Assembly: GCA_963749485.1 (NCBI GenBank)
Contig: CAVVMV010000002.1
Span: 124,001-188,000 of the forward strand
From: JAZGGS01 sp963749485
GTDB taxonomy: Bacteria > Bacteroidota > Ignavibacteria > Ignavibacteriales > Ignavibacteriaceae
Length of the DNA stretch: 64,000 bases
Direction: 5' to 3'
Shown: positions 19,141-27,403 of the stretch, piece after piece
Layout: each line of letters starts with the position of its first letter
Numbering within the stretch: the first letter of the stretch is position 1
The notes under the pieces: generated by a model
What the model was told of the DNA's origin: nothing
Databases searched by the model: none
What the model saw: only the letters and a program-made list of their open reading frames with translations
Made by a program: the position numbers and the translations under genes

Positions 19141-21465
19141 TTACTTAAGAAGGCTCATTTTCTTAACCTGAACAAAATCGCTAACAAACATTCGATATAG
19201 ATATATTCCGGAAGCAAAATTTTCAGCATTAAATTCAACTTCATAGTACCCGGGGCTCTTAACTTCATTCACTAAAGTTGCTACCTCACGGCCAATCAAA
19301 TCATAAACCATAATTGATACTAAGCCTGATTCTGATACAGCATACTTAATATTGGTTGTGGGATTGAATGGGTTTGGATAGTTTTGGACTAATTCAAACT
19401 CCGTGGGAATACCCTGATTAAGATCCTCTATGCCGGAAATAATATCTATTGTAAAAACTCCATCACTAACATCATTAAAATTGGTACTACTAACATCACT
19501 TATTCTTATAAGGCACTCATCTGATGAATCCTGTGCAGCGACAGTCCAGGAGAATGTTCCTGAATTTGGTACCGAACTTTCAACAGTAGTCCATGTGGTA
19601 CCATTATCCGCACTCAATTCTATCATTACGTCATTTACATTTTGACTTGTCCATGTAATATCTTCGGTTTCACCTACAACCCATACCTCCCCGCCGTTAG
19701 GAGTTTGAACAGTAATGCTCGTGGGGGTAACAATACCATCTAATGAATATGTGAATGTTGCCCACTCATTGCTATTTGCTGGGACAAAGTTATTAGATGT
19801 TTCCGGAACAGTTGCCAGTTCATCACCTTCTTTATCAAATATCGTGTGCGGGAATGTCTGCCCACCGTCTACAGAAACCCTAACTATTAATCTATCTGGA
19901 CCATACCCGGGATACTCTGCGTGTGCATAATCAAACTTTATTGAATCAACCGGCTCTAGCCCTGTGAAGATCCTTGTATTCATTGTATCAGACGCTCCGA
20001 CGCTGGAATATGAATAAAAATCCAGCTTTGCTGATTTTAAACCGCCTAATGTTGGTCCATTTGCACCGTCAAATTGTTCAAATGTTATTCCTCCGTCAGG
20101 ATTTATTACCTGCCACCCTACCGGTGGGAACCCGCCTTCAAATAATTCTACATTAAAGCCCCCCATTAACTCATCAGATTCATTAAAAAGGAAATGGGGC
20201 AGTTCGTAATTATTATTTGAACGCGCAATTGGTTTTTCAACAATGGTAGTATTTGTTTCAAATATAACATCCATTGGCAGGTCTCTACCCTTTGCAGAAC
20301 CCCATACCGTTTTAGTTACATCATCCTGAACAAAAGCTATTGAATAGATCATTGAATCAACCCAAGCAGCCATATCTAGCGGATACGTAAAAGAATAATT
20401 ATATGTGCCAACAGTTGTAGGGATTGAAGTACCTAAAATATCGGGATAAGCTTTTCTGAAGACATCATAGAAATCTGCCTCACCGTTATTTCCAGGTGGA
20501 GAGGCATAGTGAATCCATCTTTCTACAGCCATAACTCTTAAATAGTGATTTCCCGCAGGTAATGGTGCTACGAGGTTTAATGTTACATCAGCTCGTATGC
20601 TGTCACCAGTAATCCTGGTATCTGTTACTGAAATCTCCAGTGGCGTTCCTTTAGACATTTGCAAATCGTAAGCATCCTGTAAACTGCCGGGTGTTGTGTA
20701 TGGATAGACCGGATGAGTCTCCCCACCCATAATTACATGCGGTACACCGCTCACCCCATAATAATTTGTCCTATCCGTATTTTCCGGAATATTGTACTGG
20801 TACATTGGATCGTTGGAACCTGGCCACCAAACATGGTATTTAACAGGAACAATTGTACTGAAATTTGTTACTACAAATGCATCTATTGTTGGATTATTGG
20901 ATGCGCAGGGAGCACAGGAAGAGTTAGTCCATTCTTCCAGTAATACATTCGCTCTTTGTACACCGGCTAAAACTAATGAATACTGCTGCAATGTATTGTT
21001 AGCTGTAAATTCATCACCGGGTAAGTTTGCATAAACTGTAATATCTATAGAAGTGCCGGGGATAATTGAAAGCAGATCGAAAGTAACTTCGGCAGATTCT
21101 CCGCTGTTAAGTGTTGGAACAGACTTAGTACTTGAATAACTACCTGGTGAAACCATCATTACAACATCAAAGGGAGATGTAATATTAGAAGTACCAAGAT
21201 TAGAAACTGTTACATTCGGATTAATATCTATGCTTGTAGTTCCAATACCATAACTGGTATCCGGATCAATATTATTTATGGAGATAACCGCAACATCCAG
21301 GCTATATTGATTTCCTGCACTAATATTATCGATATACAGGTTATTACTATACCCGTTTATAGTAATAAACTGCAATACTACTTCATCAGCATTATTCGGA
21401 TTTTCCTGCGCCATCATAATTGATGGGACTAAAAAAATAACCAGGAACAGTATCAATTTTTTCAT
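19141..21465 (-). CDS. Omp28-related T9SS-exported multidomain protein with CxxC motif
   Basis: An intact 774-residue protein. A signal peptide (ending MMAQ) is followed by a CARDB/Ig-like domain (residues 25-170, with SGESAEVTFDLLSI). The Omp28/thioredoxin-like domain has CAPC at Cys184/Cys187, VWWPGSNDPMY and PPGNNGEADFYDVFRK. Next are a MAM/jelly-roll-like segment (about 430-590, FVPANSNEWATFTYSLDG), an Ig-like PNGGEVWVVGETEDITWTS domain near 600-685, and a type A sorting domain (LVQNYPNPFNPTTNI to MSLLK). AAAGGGA precedes the start. T9SS export is strongly predicted. It is the longest intact member of the local Omp28 set and shows the expected domain order for the broken paralogues. Confidence 0.88.
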   Translation of the reverse strand: MKKLILFLVIFLVPSIMMAQENPNNADEVVLQFITINGYSNNLYIDNISAGNQYSLDVAVISINNIDPDTSYGIGTTSIDINPNVTVSNLGTSNITSPFDVVMMVSPGSYSSTKSVPTLNSGESAEVTFDLLSIIPGTSIDITVYANLPGDEFTANNTLQQYSLVLAGVQRANVLLEEWTNSSCAPCASNNPTIDAFVVTNFSTIVPVKYHVWWPGSNDPMYQYNIPENTDRTNYYGVSGVPHVIMGGETHPVYPYTTPGSLQDAYDLQMSKGTPLEISVTDTRITGDSIRADVTLNLVAPLPAGNHYLRVMAVERWIHYASPPGNNGEADFYDVFRKAYPDILGTSIPTTVGTYNYSFTYPLDMAAWVDSMIYSIAFVQDDVTKTVWGSAKGRDLPMDVIFETNTTIVEKPIARSNNNYELPHFLFNESDELMGGFNVELFEGGFPPVGWQVINPDGGITFEQFDGANGPTLGGLKSAKLDFYSYSSVGASDTMNTRIFTGLEPVDSIKFDYAHAEYPGYGPDRLIVRVSVDGGQTFPHTIFDKEGDELATVPETSNNFVPANSNEWATFTYSLDGIVTPTSITVQTPNGGEVWVVGETEDITWTSQNVNDVMIELSADNGTTWTTVESSVPNSGTFSWTVAAQDSSDECLIRISDVSSTNFNDVSDGVFTIDIISGIEDLNQGIPTEFELVQNYPNPFNPTTNIKYAVSESGLVSIMVYDLIGREVATLVNEVKSPGYYEVEFNAENFASGIYLYRMFVSDFVQVKKMSLLK

Positions 21466-21528
21466 TTTATTTCCCTTTGTTGTTTACCAAATTGTTTATT
21501 AGTACTTGTATGTTCATAAAATATTTTT

Positions 21529-22386
21529 TTAAACGGCAATAAGATTTTTACTGGTATTAAACTCACCGTCAATCTCACTAAAGTCTCTTCCCTGTTCCCA
21601 CATATTATCAAAAAGTATTTTGCAGGCTTCTGCAAGCTGTTTATGTTCAATATAAATCATTGTAAGTTCATTCGATTCTTCGACTGGCGGCTCAAGTGGA
21701 AACATAACTTTCTCTTCGTCGAACACTAACATTTTGATGGGAAGCTTTTCCACCACTCTTGCTTTCTGTCCAAATCCAATCGATTTTTTTACTGATTCAA
21801 ACAGCCAGTCCACTTCTTTAAGTTCTCTCAACTCGTAAATATCTTTTGTTGTTCCGCCTCTTTTTAGCAACTTAGTTTCTTCATCTTCCTGTTCACCTAA
21901 TCTTTCAGAATTATCACTTGCATAGGGACCTTTGTTAAAAGTTAACATCTCTCTTTTTGTGTTTCTTACACTATTGGTATAGCGTTTATGGATTTGAGTT
22001 TTTTCCTTCATTACATCTATAAATTCAAGCGGGTTAATAATCGATTTGCTGTTTTCAAAAATCGGGGTGAATACGTCTGAAACCTGGGTTATTAAATCTT
22101 CTTTTCTTTTAAGATCATTTTGATAAGTCTGGTGAATCCTGTTCATCGCCAGTTTTGGTTCAACGGCTTCAAACATTTTGTTTTTCCCAAGTTTTTTCTC
22201 TGTACAAATACCGCGGTTAACCATTTTATGAAGTACTTCATAGATTTTGGTTCTGGGTATGTTTACAGCTTTCTGAAGGTCTGCTGCTGTATACATTCTA
22301 CCCCCTAAAAGAGTTATATAAACTTTAGCTTCTCTTTCGGTGAGACCGATCTCGATGAAGGTTCTTAGATATTTCGATGTATCCAT
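21529..22386 (-). CDS. TrmB family transcriptional regulator
   Basis: An N-terminal winged helix (about residues 8-75, GLTEREAKVYITLLGGRMYTAADLQKA) has the TrmB pattern TxxExxVYxxLL, followed by helical linker sequence (YQNDLKRKEDLITQVSDVF) and a C-terminal domain. TrmB proteins are common in archaea, where they sense sugars, and occur in some bacteria. The ligand here is unknown. ATG 22386 is preferred over the in-frame TTG at 22398. The gene lies between the Omp28 lipoprotein and the T9SS Omp28 genes. GC-rich GTGGGGGTA-type palindromes are immediately upstream (22411-22510), so it probably controls itself and the adjacent Omp28/TlpA genes. Regulation is inferred. Confidence 0.85.
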   Translation of the reverse strand: MDTSKYLRTFIEIGLTEREAKVYITLLGGRMYTAADLQKAVNIPRTKIYEVLHKMVNRGICTEKKLGKNKMFEAVEPKLAMNRIHQTYQNDLKRKEDLITQVSDVFTPIFENSKSIINPLEFIDVMKEKTQIHKRYTNSVRNTKREMLTFNKGPYASDNSERLGEQEDEETKLLKRGGTTKDIYELRELKEVDWLFESVKKSIGFGQKARVVEKLPIKMLVFDEEKVMFPLEPPVEESNELTMIYIEHKQLAEACKILFDNMWEQGRDFSEIDGEFNTSKNLIAV

Positions 22387-22410
22387 TCTATCATCCAAAG
22401 TGTGTTGTTA

Positions 22411-22510
22411 CCCACAAGTGGGGGTAATTAATAATAATTATTCCCCCGTGGGGGTACAAATTAGGAAATGTGGAATTTAATTCCAAGAAAATTTTGTAAA
22501 TGTACCCCCA
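22411..22510. promoter_or_regulatory. Repeated GTGGGGGTA operator-like palindromes in the TrmB/Omp28 intergenic region
   Basis: In otherwise AT-rich DNA, CCCACAAGTGGGGGTAATTA begins at 22411, CCCCCGTGGGGGTACAAATT begins at 22443, and GTACCCCCATTACAATAC begins at 22502. The first two are short inverted repeats (CCCAC/GTGGG; CCCCC/GGGGG around CGT), and the third is one half-site in reverse orientation. This repeated and symmetrical arrangement directly upstream of the TrmB start is what a dimeric regulator would bind. Confidence 0.6.
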
Positions 22511-22554
22511 TTACAATACAAATTGTTAGAAAGGTATCGATTTAACTACCAAAA

Positions 22555-23400
22555 TCAATCAATTGTTGAATCTGCCTGGTAAACCTCCTTACTTACCGTA
22601 TTTTGAATATAAACCACTGTATGAACGTGGTCCATATTCCAGGCAGTGCTGAGAGTTTCATCAATTTCGAACGAAACTTCTCCATTTTGAACAATGTTTG
22701 CAACAGTTTCACCATTCAATGTGGGAAGGGTTGATCGCACAACATCGTAGAATCTTGTCTCACCATTTGAGCCGGGCGGGTTTGCAAATTCAATATCAGT
22801 TTCAGTTATTACTGTGTGGAGTACAATTTCGTCTAAGTTTAATCCGGAGGTATTTATTTGCTGCAAGGTAACATTAATAAAATAATTTCCGCCCGCTGTG
22901 CTATCAGTAACTTCCAATCCAAACTGCGGAGTTAATGCCAACCGCTCATCTACTTTTTCAATAACACTTAGCGAATCCGTAGAGATGGGGTACAAAACAC
23001 CATCCACAATTGTAGTTGGTGCAAAGAAAATATTATAATAAAGCATGCGTGCATCACAAATATCCGGAATTGCAAGGTAGAACGGATCGTTTGGCGATGG
23101 AAAATTTGTTGGAAACTTTACGGCAACTAGTTTTGATGGTCCATACCTTACGTTTGTTAAGGACTCAATTATTTTATTGGACTTAACACAGGGATCACAA
23201 CTTACGTTTGCAAAATCTTCTATTAGTACAGTTTTATCTGCAGCACCAATTTTTGCTGGAGTTTGCAACTTAATGTTTAAGAATATTTTTCCCGTTCCAA
23301 TATCATCGGGTGCGTTTGGAGGATTGGTTTTGCAACCACTTATAAATAGTAGTGCAGCTGCAATTAGATAGATAATAGATTTTTTTTGTATAGAATACAT
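22555..23400 (-). CDS. Omp28-like lipoprotein with CxxC motif
   Basis: A 281-residue intact protein with lipobox LFISGC (Cys23), so it is a predicted lipoprotein rather than a T9SS cargo. CDPC (Cys68/Cys71) lies in FANVSCDPCVKSNKII. NDPFYLAIPDICDARMLYYN and the block NPPGSNGETRFYDVVRS match the same features in the T9SS-exported neighbours. This shows that the Omp28-like module exists in both membrane-anchored and surface-exported forms here. It has no sorting domain. Start at the ATG is the only option. Transcribed toward trmB and the rest of the cluster across the repeated operator-like region. Confidence 0.85.
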   Translation of the reverse strand: MYSIQKKSIIYLIAAALLFISGCKTNPPNAPDDIGTGKIFLNIKLQTPAKIGAADKTVLIEDFANVSCDPCVKSNKIIESLTNVRYGPSKLVAVKFPTNFPSPNDPFYLAIPDICDARMLYYNIFFAPTTIVDGVLYPISTDSLSVIEKVDERLALTPQFGLEVTDSTAGGNYFINVTLQQINTSGLNLDEIVLHTVITETDIEFANPPGSNGETRFYDVVRSTLPTLNGETVANIVQNGEVSFEIDETLSTAWNMDHVHTVVYIQNTVSKEVYQADSTID

Positions 23401-23511
23401 TGTCAGTAGCCATTCTTAAACACGCTTCCTATTTATACAATTAATAGTGATGTGAAAATTATTTATTTCCTTGTTCAAAAAAAAGAATTATTAATTTTCA
23501 CCTGTTCTGGT

Positions 23512-24465
23512 TTATAACGCAAGGTATAATATATATGCAAAATATCCAGCCAACAAAATTGCTCCTTCAAATCTTTTAAAAACAAAACCACTTTTACTCA
23601 TTGGGAGAATAATTATCATAAACAGCATCATAATAGTAAGATCTATATAACCAACACCTGAAGAACTGATAGGATTTATAACGGAAGAAAATCCTAAAAC
23701 GCTTAATACATTAAAAACGTTTGAGCCCACTGCATTACCTATTGCAATATCATTTTCATTCCTGAAAGATGCGACGATAGATGTTATCAGCTCAGGTAAA
23801 CTTGTGCCCAGCGCAACCATTGAAAGACCTATGATTGCCTGGCTAACACCCAACCTAGCTGCAACCTCAACAGCACCGTTAACAAAAATATGAGCGCCGC
23901 CCAGAAGCAACCCTAATCCCCCAACAATTAGTAATATTGATATCCAGACACTTTTCGCTTTCCCGCGGGTATCACTTCAATAAATTCCTGGGAGGTTTCT
24001 ATTACCTTATCTTTTCTTGCATACAAATAACTAAAAACTACGTAGACTGATTATTCCCAGGATTAGAAGTATGCCTTCAAAGCGGGAGATTGAATCGTTT
24101 GCCAGAACAAGCAATAAAATAAAACCAACTATTATCATTATTGGTATTTCGCGTTTTACAAGCTGTGTCTTAACCTGCATTGGCGAAATAAGTGCAGCCA
24201 CACCAAGGATCAATCCAATATTACAGATATTGGAACCAACAACGTTGCCAATAACAATTCCAGGATTACCTTCCAGCGCCGCTTTTATGCTAACAACCAG
24301 TTCCGGGCTGCTTGTTGCAAATGCTACAACTGTAAGCCCAACAACCAGCGGTGAAATGCCCATCCGTAATGCAAGCGAAGAACTTCCGCGCACCAAGCTT
24401 TCGGCACCAGCAAATAATCCTACAATTCCAGCGATAATAGAAATTGTTATTTCAAGTTCATTCAT
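23512..24465 (-). CDS. yrbG: Na+/Ca2+ exchanger-like cation antiporter (CaCA family), frameshifted
   Basis: Two fragments (24031-24465 and 23512-23910) combine to about 317 residues with ten predicted membrane helices. Both CaCA alpha repeats are visible: ATSSPELVVS with GNVVGSNICN, and GTSLPELITS with GNAVGSNVFN. These repeats form the ion-binding site; Glu in each TSxPE motif is retained. The missing middle reads YLYARKDKVIETSQEFIEVI and VWISILLIVGGLGLLLGG when slips near 24045 and 23960 are corrected. CaCA proteins of the YrbG type exchange Ca2+ for Na+ or H+ at the inner membrane. The breaks are probably errors. Confidence 0.88.
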
Positions 24466-24682
24466 AAAGTAAGTTGTTCAATCATCACTAAAATAGTGAG
24501 TAGAAATATAGATAGAATTTATATCAGATTTGGATAACTGACAACCGGAAGACATTCTTTTAAATAATTTATGGATAATATATTAATTAACATTTCCAGA
24601 TTTGGAAATACATTGCATAGAATTAAAAACTTTTACTATAATAATTACATAAAAACAATTTCAATAAAAATTAGCGGTAAAT

Positions 24683-25042
24683 ATGAAAACGATTTTCTCT
24701 CTATTACTTACAGCAATTATCTTATTTGGCTGTGCACATCCTAATCCAACCGAATCAAATGCCAGCGGAAATTCTGCCCCGGAAATAAACAGTATTACTC
24801 TCGACCCGGTTTTTATTACAGTTGGAACTACAACAAAAATTACAATTGATGCTTCTGATCCGGAGGGCGATCCTTTTACATATAGCTGGACTGTGGCACT
24901 TGGTGATATTATTGGAAGCGGTGCTGAAGTAAGATACACTGCTGCTTTTTGCTGTGTCGGTACAAACACTATTCATCTCGAAGTGAAAGATTCAAAGGGA
25001 GCCGGAGTTAAAAAAAGTATCGAAATTGTAGTAAACCCGTAA
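24683..25042 (+). CDS. Small PKD/cadherin-like lipoprotein
   Basis: A 119-residue protein with a lipoprotein signal (MKTIFSLLLTAIILFGC, Cys17) followed by one Ig/PKD-like beta-sandwich: PEINSITLDPVFITVGTTTK, IDASDPEGDPFTYSWTVA and TIHLEVKDSKGAGVKKSIEI. Such domains mediate binding or spacing at the cell surface. The gene ends with TAA directly adjoining ATG 25043 of the next gene, so the two are co-translated. It probably partners the barrel protein encoded downstream. No ligand can be named. Confidence 0.8.
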   Translation: MKTIFSLLLTAIILFGCAHPNPTESNASGNSAPEINSITLDPVFITVGTTTKITIDASDPEGDPFTYSWTVALGDIIGSGAEVRYTAAFCCVGTNTIHLEVKDSKGAGVKKSIEIVVNP

Positions 25043-25995
25043 ATGTTTTTTATGTATAAACCGGCAATTCTGCTAACATTAGTTTTAACCATCCTTAGTT
25101 TGGATATTTTTCCGCAGGCATGCTGTACTGTTGGAACTTCTATATCCAGCGGTGTTGAAAGAAGTGTTATCAAACATAAAAATTTATCTGCGGCTTTTTC
25201 TTTCCAGAATAATATTTTAAACAATACTTACCAAACCACCACCAAAATAGACGACCCGCTTAACAGGAAATCTGCAGTATCAGATTTTACTCTTGAACTG
25301 GAATACGGGTTAGCTGAGCGTGTTTCGGTATTACTGCTTGCCGGTTACACAAACAAAAGCAGAACAACAACATTTACAGATCCTGCAATTAACAGCTCTG
25401 AAGAAATAACTTTTACCGGGAATGGTTTTACAGACATTGTAATCCTTGGTAAATATGAAATTGTTGTGCCGGATATAGTCCTCCCCTTAGGAGCATCTAT
25501 TGGTGCTGGAGCAAAATTACCAACAGGAAGTTATACACTGGAAGAAAACGGTACACGGCTTTCGATAGATCTTCAGCCGGGAACCGGCGCTTCCGATCTT
25601 TTGCTTTGGGGACATATTAATTATTCGTTTCCAATCCTAAGCATATCAATTAATGCTAATGCGCTTTACCGCTACACAGGCACAAACATCGATAATTACC
25701 GCTATGGTGATGAAGTTCTCGCATCGGTTAATGGAACTTACAGCATTGCAGATTTCCTGGCAATAAATCTCCAGTTAAAGGGACGATATGCGGACGTGAT
25801 TACTGGGACGGAAGATTTTTACCCAGCACAGGTGGAACTTATATCGATTTAACTCCAAGCTTAATTTATGTGGAAGGAAATTTTAACCTCAGGATTCTTG
25901 CCCAGCTTCCTCTGTACAGAAATGTTGAGGGAATACAGCTAACAGTTTCTGAAAAACTTGGAGCAGAAATGCGTTACCTTTTTGATCTAAATTAA
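25043..25995 (+). CDS. Outer-membrane beta-barrel protein (phenol-degradation MetA-like), frameshifted
   Basis: The main frame (25043-25852) has a signal peptide (ending FPQ) and then CC motif ACCTVGTSISSGVERSVI. Amphipathic strands follow: FTLELEYGLAERVSVLLLAGY, FTDIVILGKYEIVV, GAGAKLPTGSYT, GASDLLLWGHINYSF. A slip near 25815 extends the protein through GGTYIDLTPSLIYVEGNFNL and LPLYRNVEGIQLTVSEKLGAE to FDLN at 25995, about 317 residues. The strand pattern matches outer-membrane porin-like proteins of the PF13557 type. Its upstream neighbour, a PKD-like lipoprotein, abuts it. Substrate is unknown; the conserved N-terminal Cys pair might bind metal (speculative). Confidence 0.7.
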
Positions 25996-25998
25996 AAA

Positions 25999-26026
25999 AG
26001 CCGTCACTATTATTTTAGCAACGGCT
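25999..26026 (-). terminator. Terminator between convergent genes
   Basis: AGCCGT (25999-26004) pairs with ACGGCT (26021-26026). The minus-strand side continues in six T, so it probably serves the lectin-domain gene on the minus strand. The loop is long (16 bases) and the stem short. Confidence 0.6.
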
Positions 26027-26051
26027 AATGCCAACTCAGATAAACTTGCTA

Positions 26052-26411
26052 CTAATCAGCGTGTGCCAACCAGTAACCATTCATACCATAAATCTTTGTG
26101 TTTTCCCATGTTGAAAGTTGTATGGTAAAACCATCCCTGGTAATCGTTACTGCTTTAACGGTGTAACGCACATTAGTTTTAGATTCTGCATCCATATGAT
26201 TAACTGTAAGAATTACATCCGGTTTAGTATCAAATGGTTTTAAAAAGGGAACACTGATGATAACAGATCTTTGACCTTGATTTTCATGCAAAGTATAATT
26301 TGGAGTACCTGTGCTAGTTGCGTCCCATGTGCCGCTTAATACCTGGGTTTGGCTCATTGCTACAGCAGTTACTCCGACTACCAGAAGTATAGTTAAAAGT
26401 AGTTTTTTCAT
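26052..26411 (-). CDS. Secreted H-type lectin domain protein
   Basis: ATG 26411 is chosen because AGGAGGT lies five bases upstream. It yields 119 residues: a signal peptide (MKKLLLTILLVVGVTAVAMSQ) and one compact domain. This domain has QRSVIISVPFLKPFDTKPDV, TVKAVTITRDGFTIQLSTWE and a terminal YWLAHAD. The pattern of V-F-KPF-P-V, GF-L and W-A matches the H-type lectin domain, which in discoidin and Helix agglutinin binds GalNAc-type sugars. In bacteria the role is uncertain; a soluble exported carbohydrate-binding protein is the simplest reading. Monocistronic. Confidence 0.8.
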   Translation of the reverse strand: MKKLLLTILLVVGVTAVAMSQTQVLSGTWDATSTGTPNYTLHENQGQRSVIISVPFLKPFDTKPDVILTVNHMDAESKTNVRYTVKAVTITRDGFTIQLSTWENTKIYGMNGYWLAHAD

Positions 26412-26500
26412 TACGAACCTCCTATGTTTATTTAAAGATGTTGATACACAAAATAGCATCTAAGTTTGTGATTTACAAGTGAAGTTATAAACAGTCTAAA

Positions 26501-26863
26501 TTATTTTTTGTGAGAAAAGGTAAGATTTTTATCCATTTCTGCTTTATTTATTTCGTAATGACTGGCATTCCATTTTACGGTGAGATCTGCTCTTAACCAT
26601 ATCACCTGGGGCGATTCATGACTAACATTCAACTCCCCTGCAATTTGCTGAGAAAGCTTTCGGGCAGAGATTACGTTTACTTTTGATAATCTTAATCTAC
26701 TTGATTCTTGCAATTCATCTGCCCAATCCCGAAAGATATTTTCTACATAGAAACTTACACCACAAACCGGGCTGAATTTAAAAATGATTAGTTCATTACC
26801 AGCCGAAGCTTCTTTCTTGAATTCTTCCCAATCGTTTATATTTTTTAGTTTATCAATTTTCAT
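26501..26863 (-). CDS. ytxJ: Monothiol bacilliredoxin (BrxC/YtxJ family)
   Basis: This 120-residue protein has a thioredoxin fold with a single active-site Cys34 in FKFSPVCGVS, in place of TxCxxS, and the conserved HESPQVIWLRADLTVKWNASHYEI segment carrying the cis-Pro. BrxC/YtxJ proteins remove bacillithiol from proteins, so the organism probably makes bacillithiol. No signal peptide: cytoplasmic. Its start overlaps the stop of the YjbR-like gene by four bases (26860-26863), which indicates translational coupling. Confidence 0.85.
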   Translation of the reverse strand: MKIDKLKNINDWEEFKKEASAGNELIIFKFSPVCGVSFYVENIFRDWADELQESSRLRLSKVNVISARKLSQQIAGELNVSHESPQVIWLRADLTVKWNASHYEINKAEMDKNLTFSHKK

Positions 26864-27220
26864 TTAAGATTTTTTAACTCTTCTTTTTCAGATTTTTTCA
26901 AACCACTCACAACTAAATTATAGGAATTATCTATCCAGCTAAAAATATTCTTCGGTGGGATTGTATTATCTACAATAACAGTGTTCCAATGTTTTTTATT
27001 CATATGATAGCCGGGGATAACTGCTTCATACTTCTCTCTTAGCTCAATTGCTTCTTCGGGGCTGCACTTAATATTTACTTGCAGCGGAATTTTTTCCAAT
27101 GATGCAAGAAGAAATATTTTGCCCATAACTTTTAAGACAAGTGTTTCTTCATCAAAAGGAAATTCCTGTGTAACTACCTTTTTTCTTTGAACAATATTCT
27201 GTTATTTCTTCTATATTCAA
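26860..27220 (-). CDS. MmcQ/YjbR family protein, frameshifted near the N terminus
   Basis: The in-frame part (26860-27126) gives LQVNIKCSPEEAIELREKYE, GYHMNKKHWNTVIVDNTIP and FSWIDNSYNLVVSGLKKSEK, the typical MmcQ/YjbR (CyaY-like fold) order ending with WIDxSYxLV. The N terminus NIEEITEYCSKKK and VTQEFPFDEETLVLKVMGK is recovered by a one-base slip in an A6 run near 27177, with a likely TTG start at 27220. YjbR-like proteins are proposed to bind DNA, with unknown precise function. Coupled to the downstream bacilliredoxin gene. Confidence 0.82.
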
Positions 27221-27403
27221 TTTTTGCTGTCTGATAAATAAATATTAATTAAATACTTAACAAAGATATCTGTACTCCCTTTAATTTAACAGGCAAGGCT
27301 CTTTTTTTTGATTGCCAATTAGCAAAATAATAATAAGGGGTTTGGTTTTCTTTTGTATATTTTATTTATGATAATCATTGAAAAAATTGATTGAAAATTA
27401 TAA

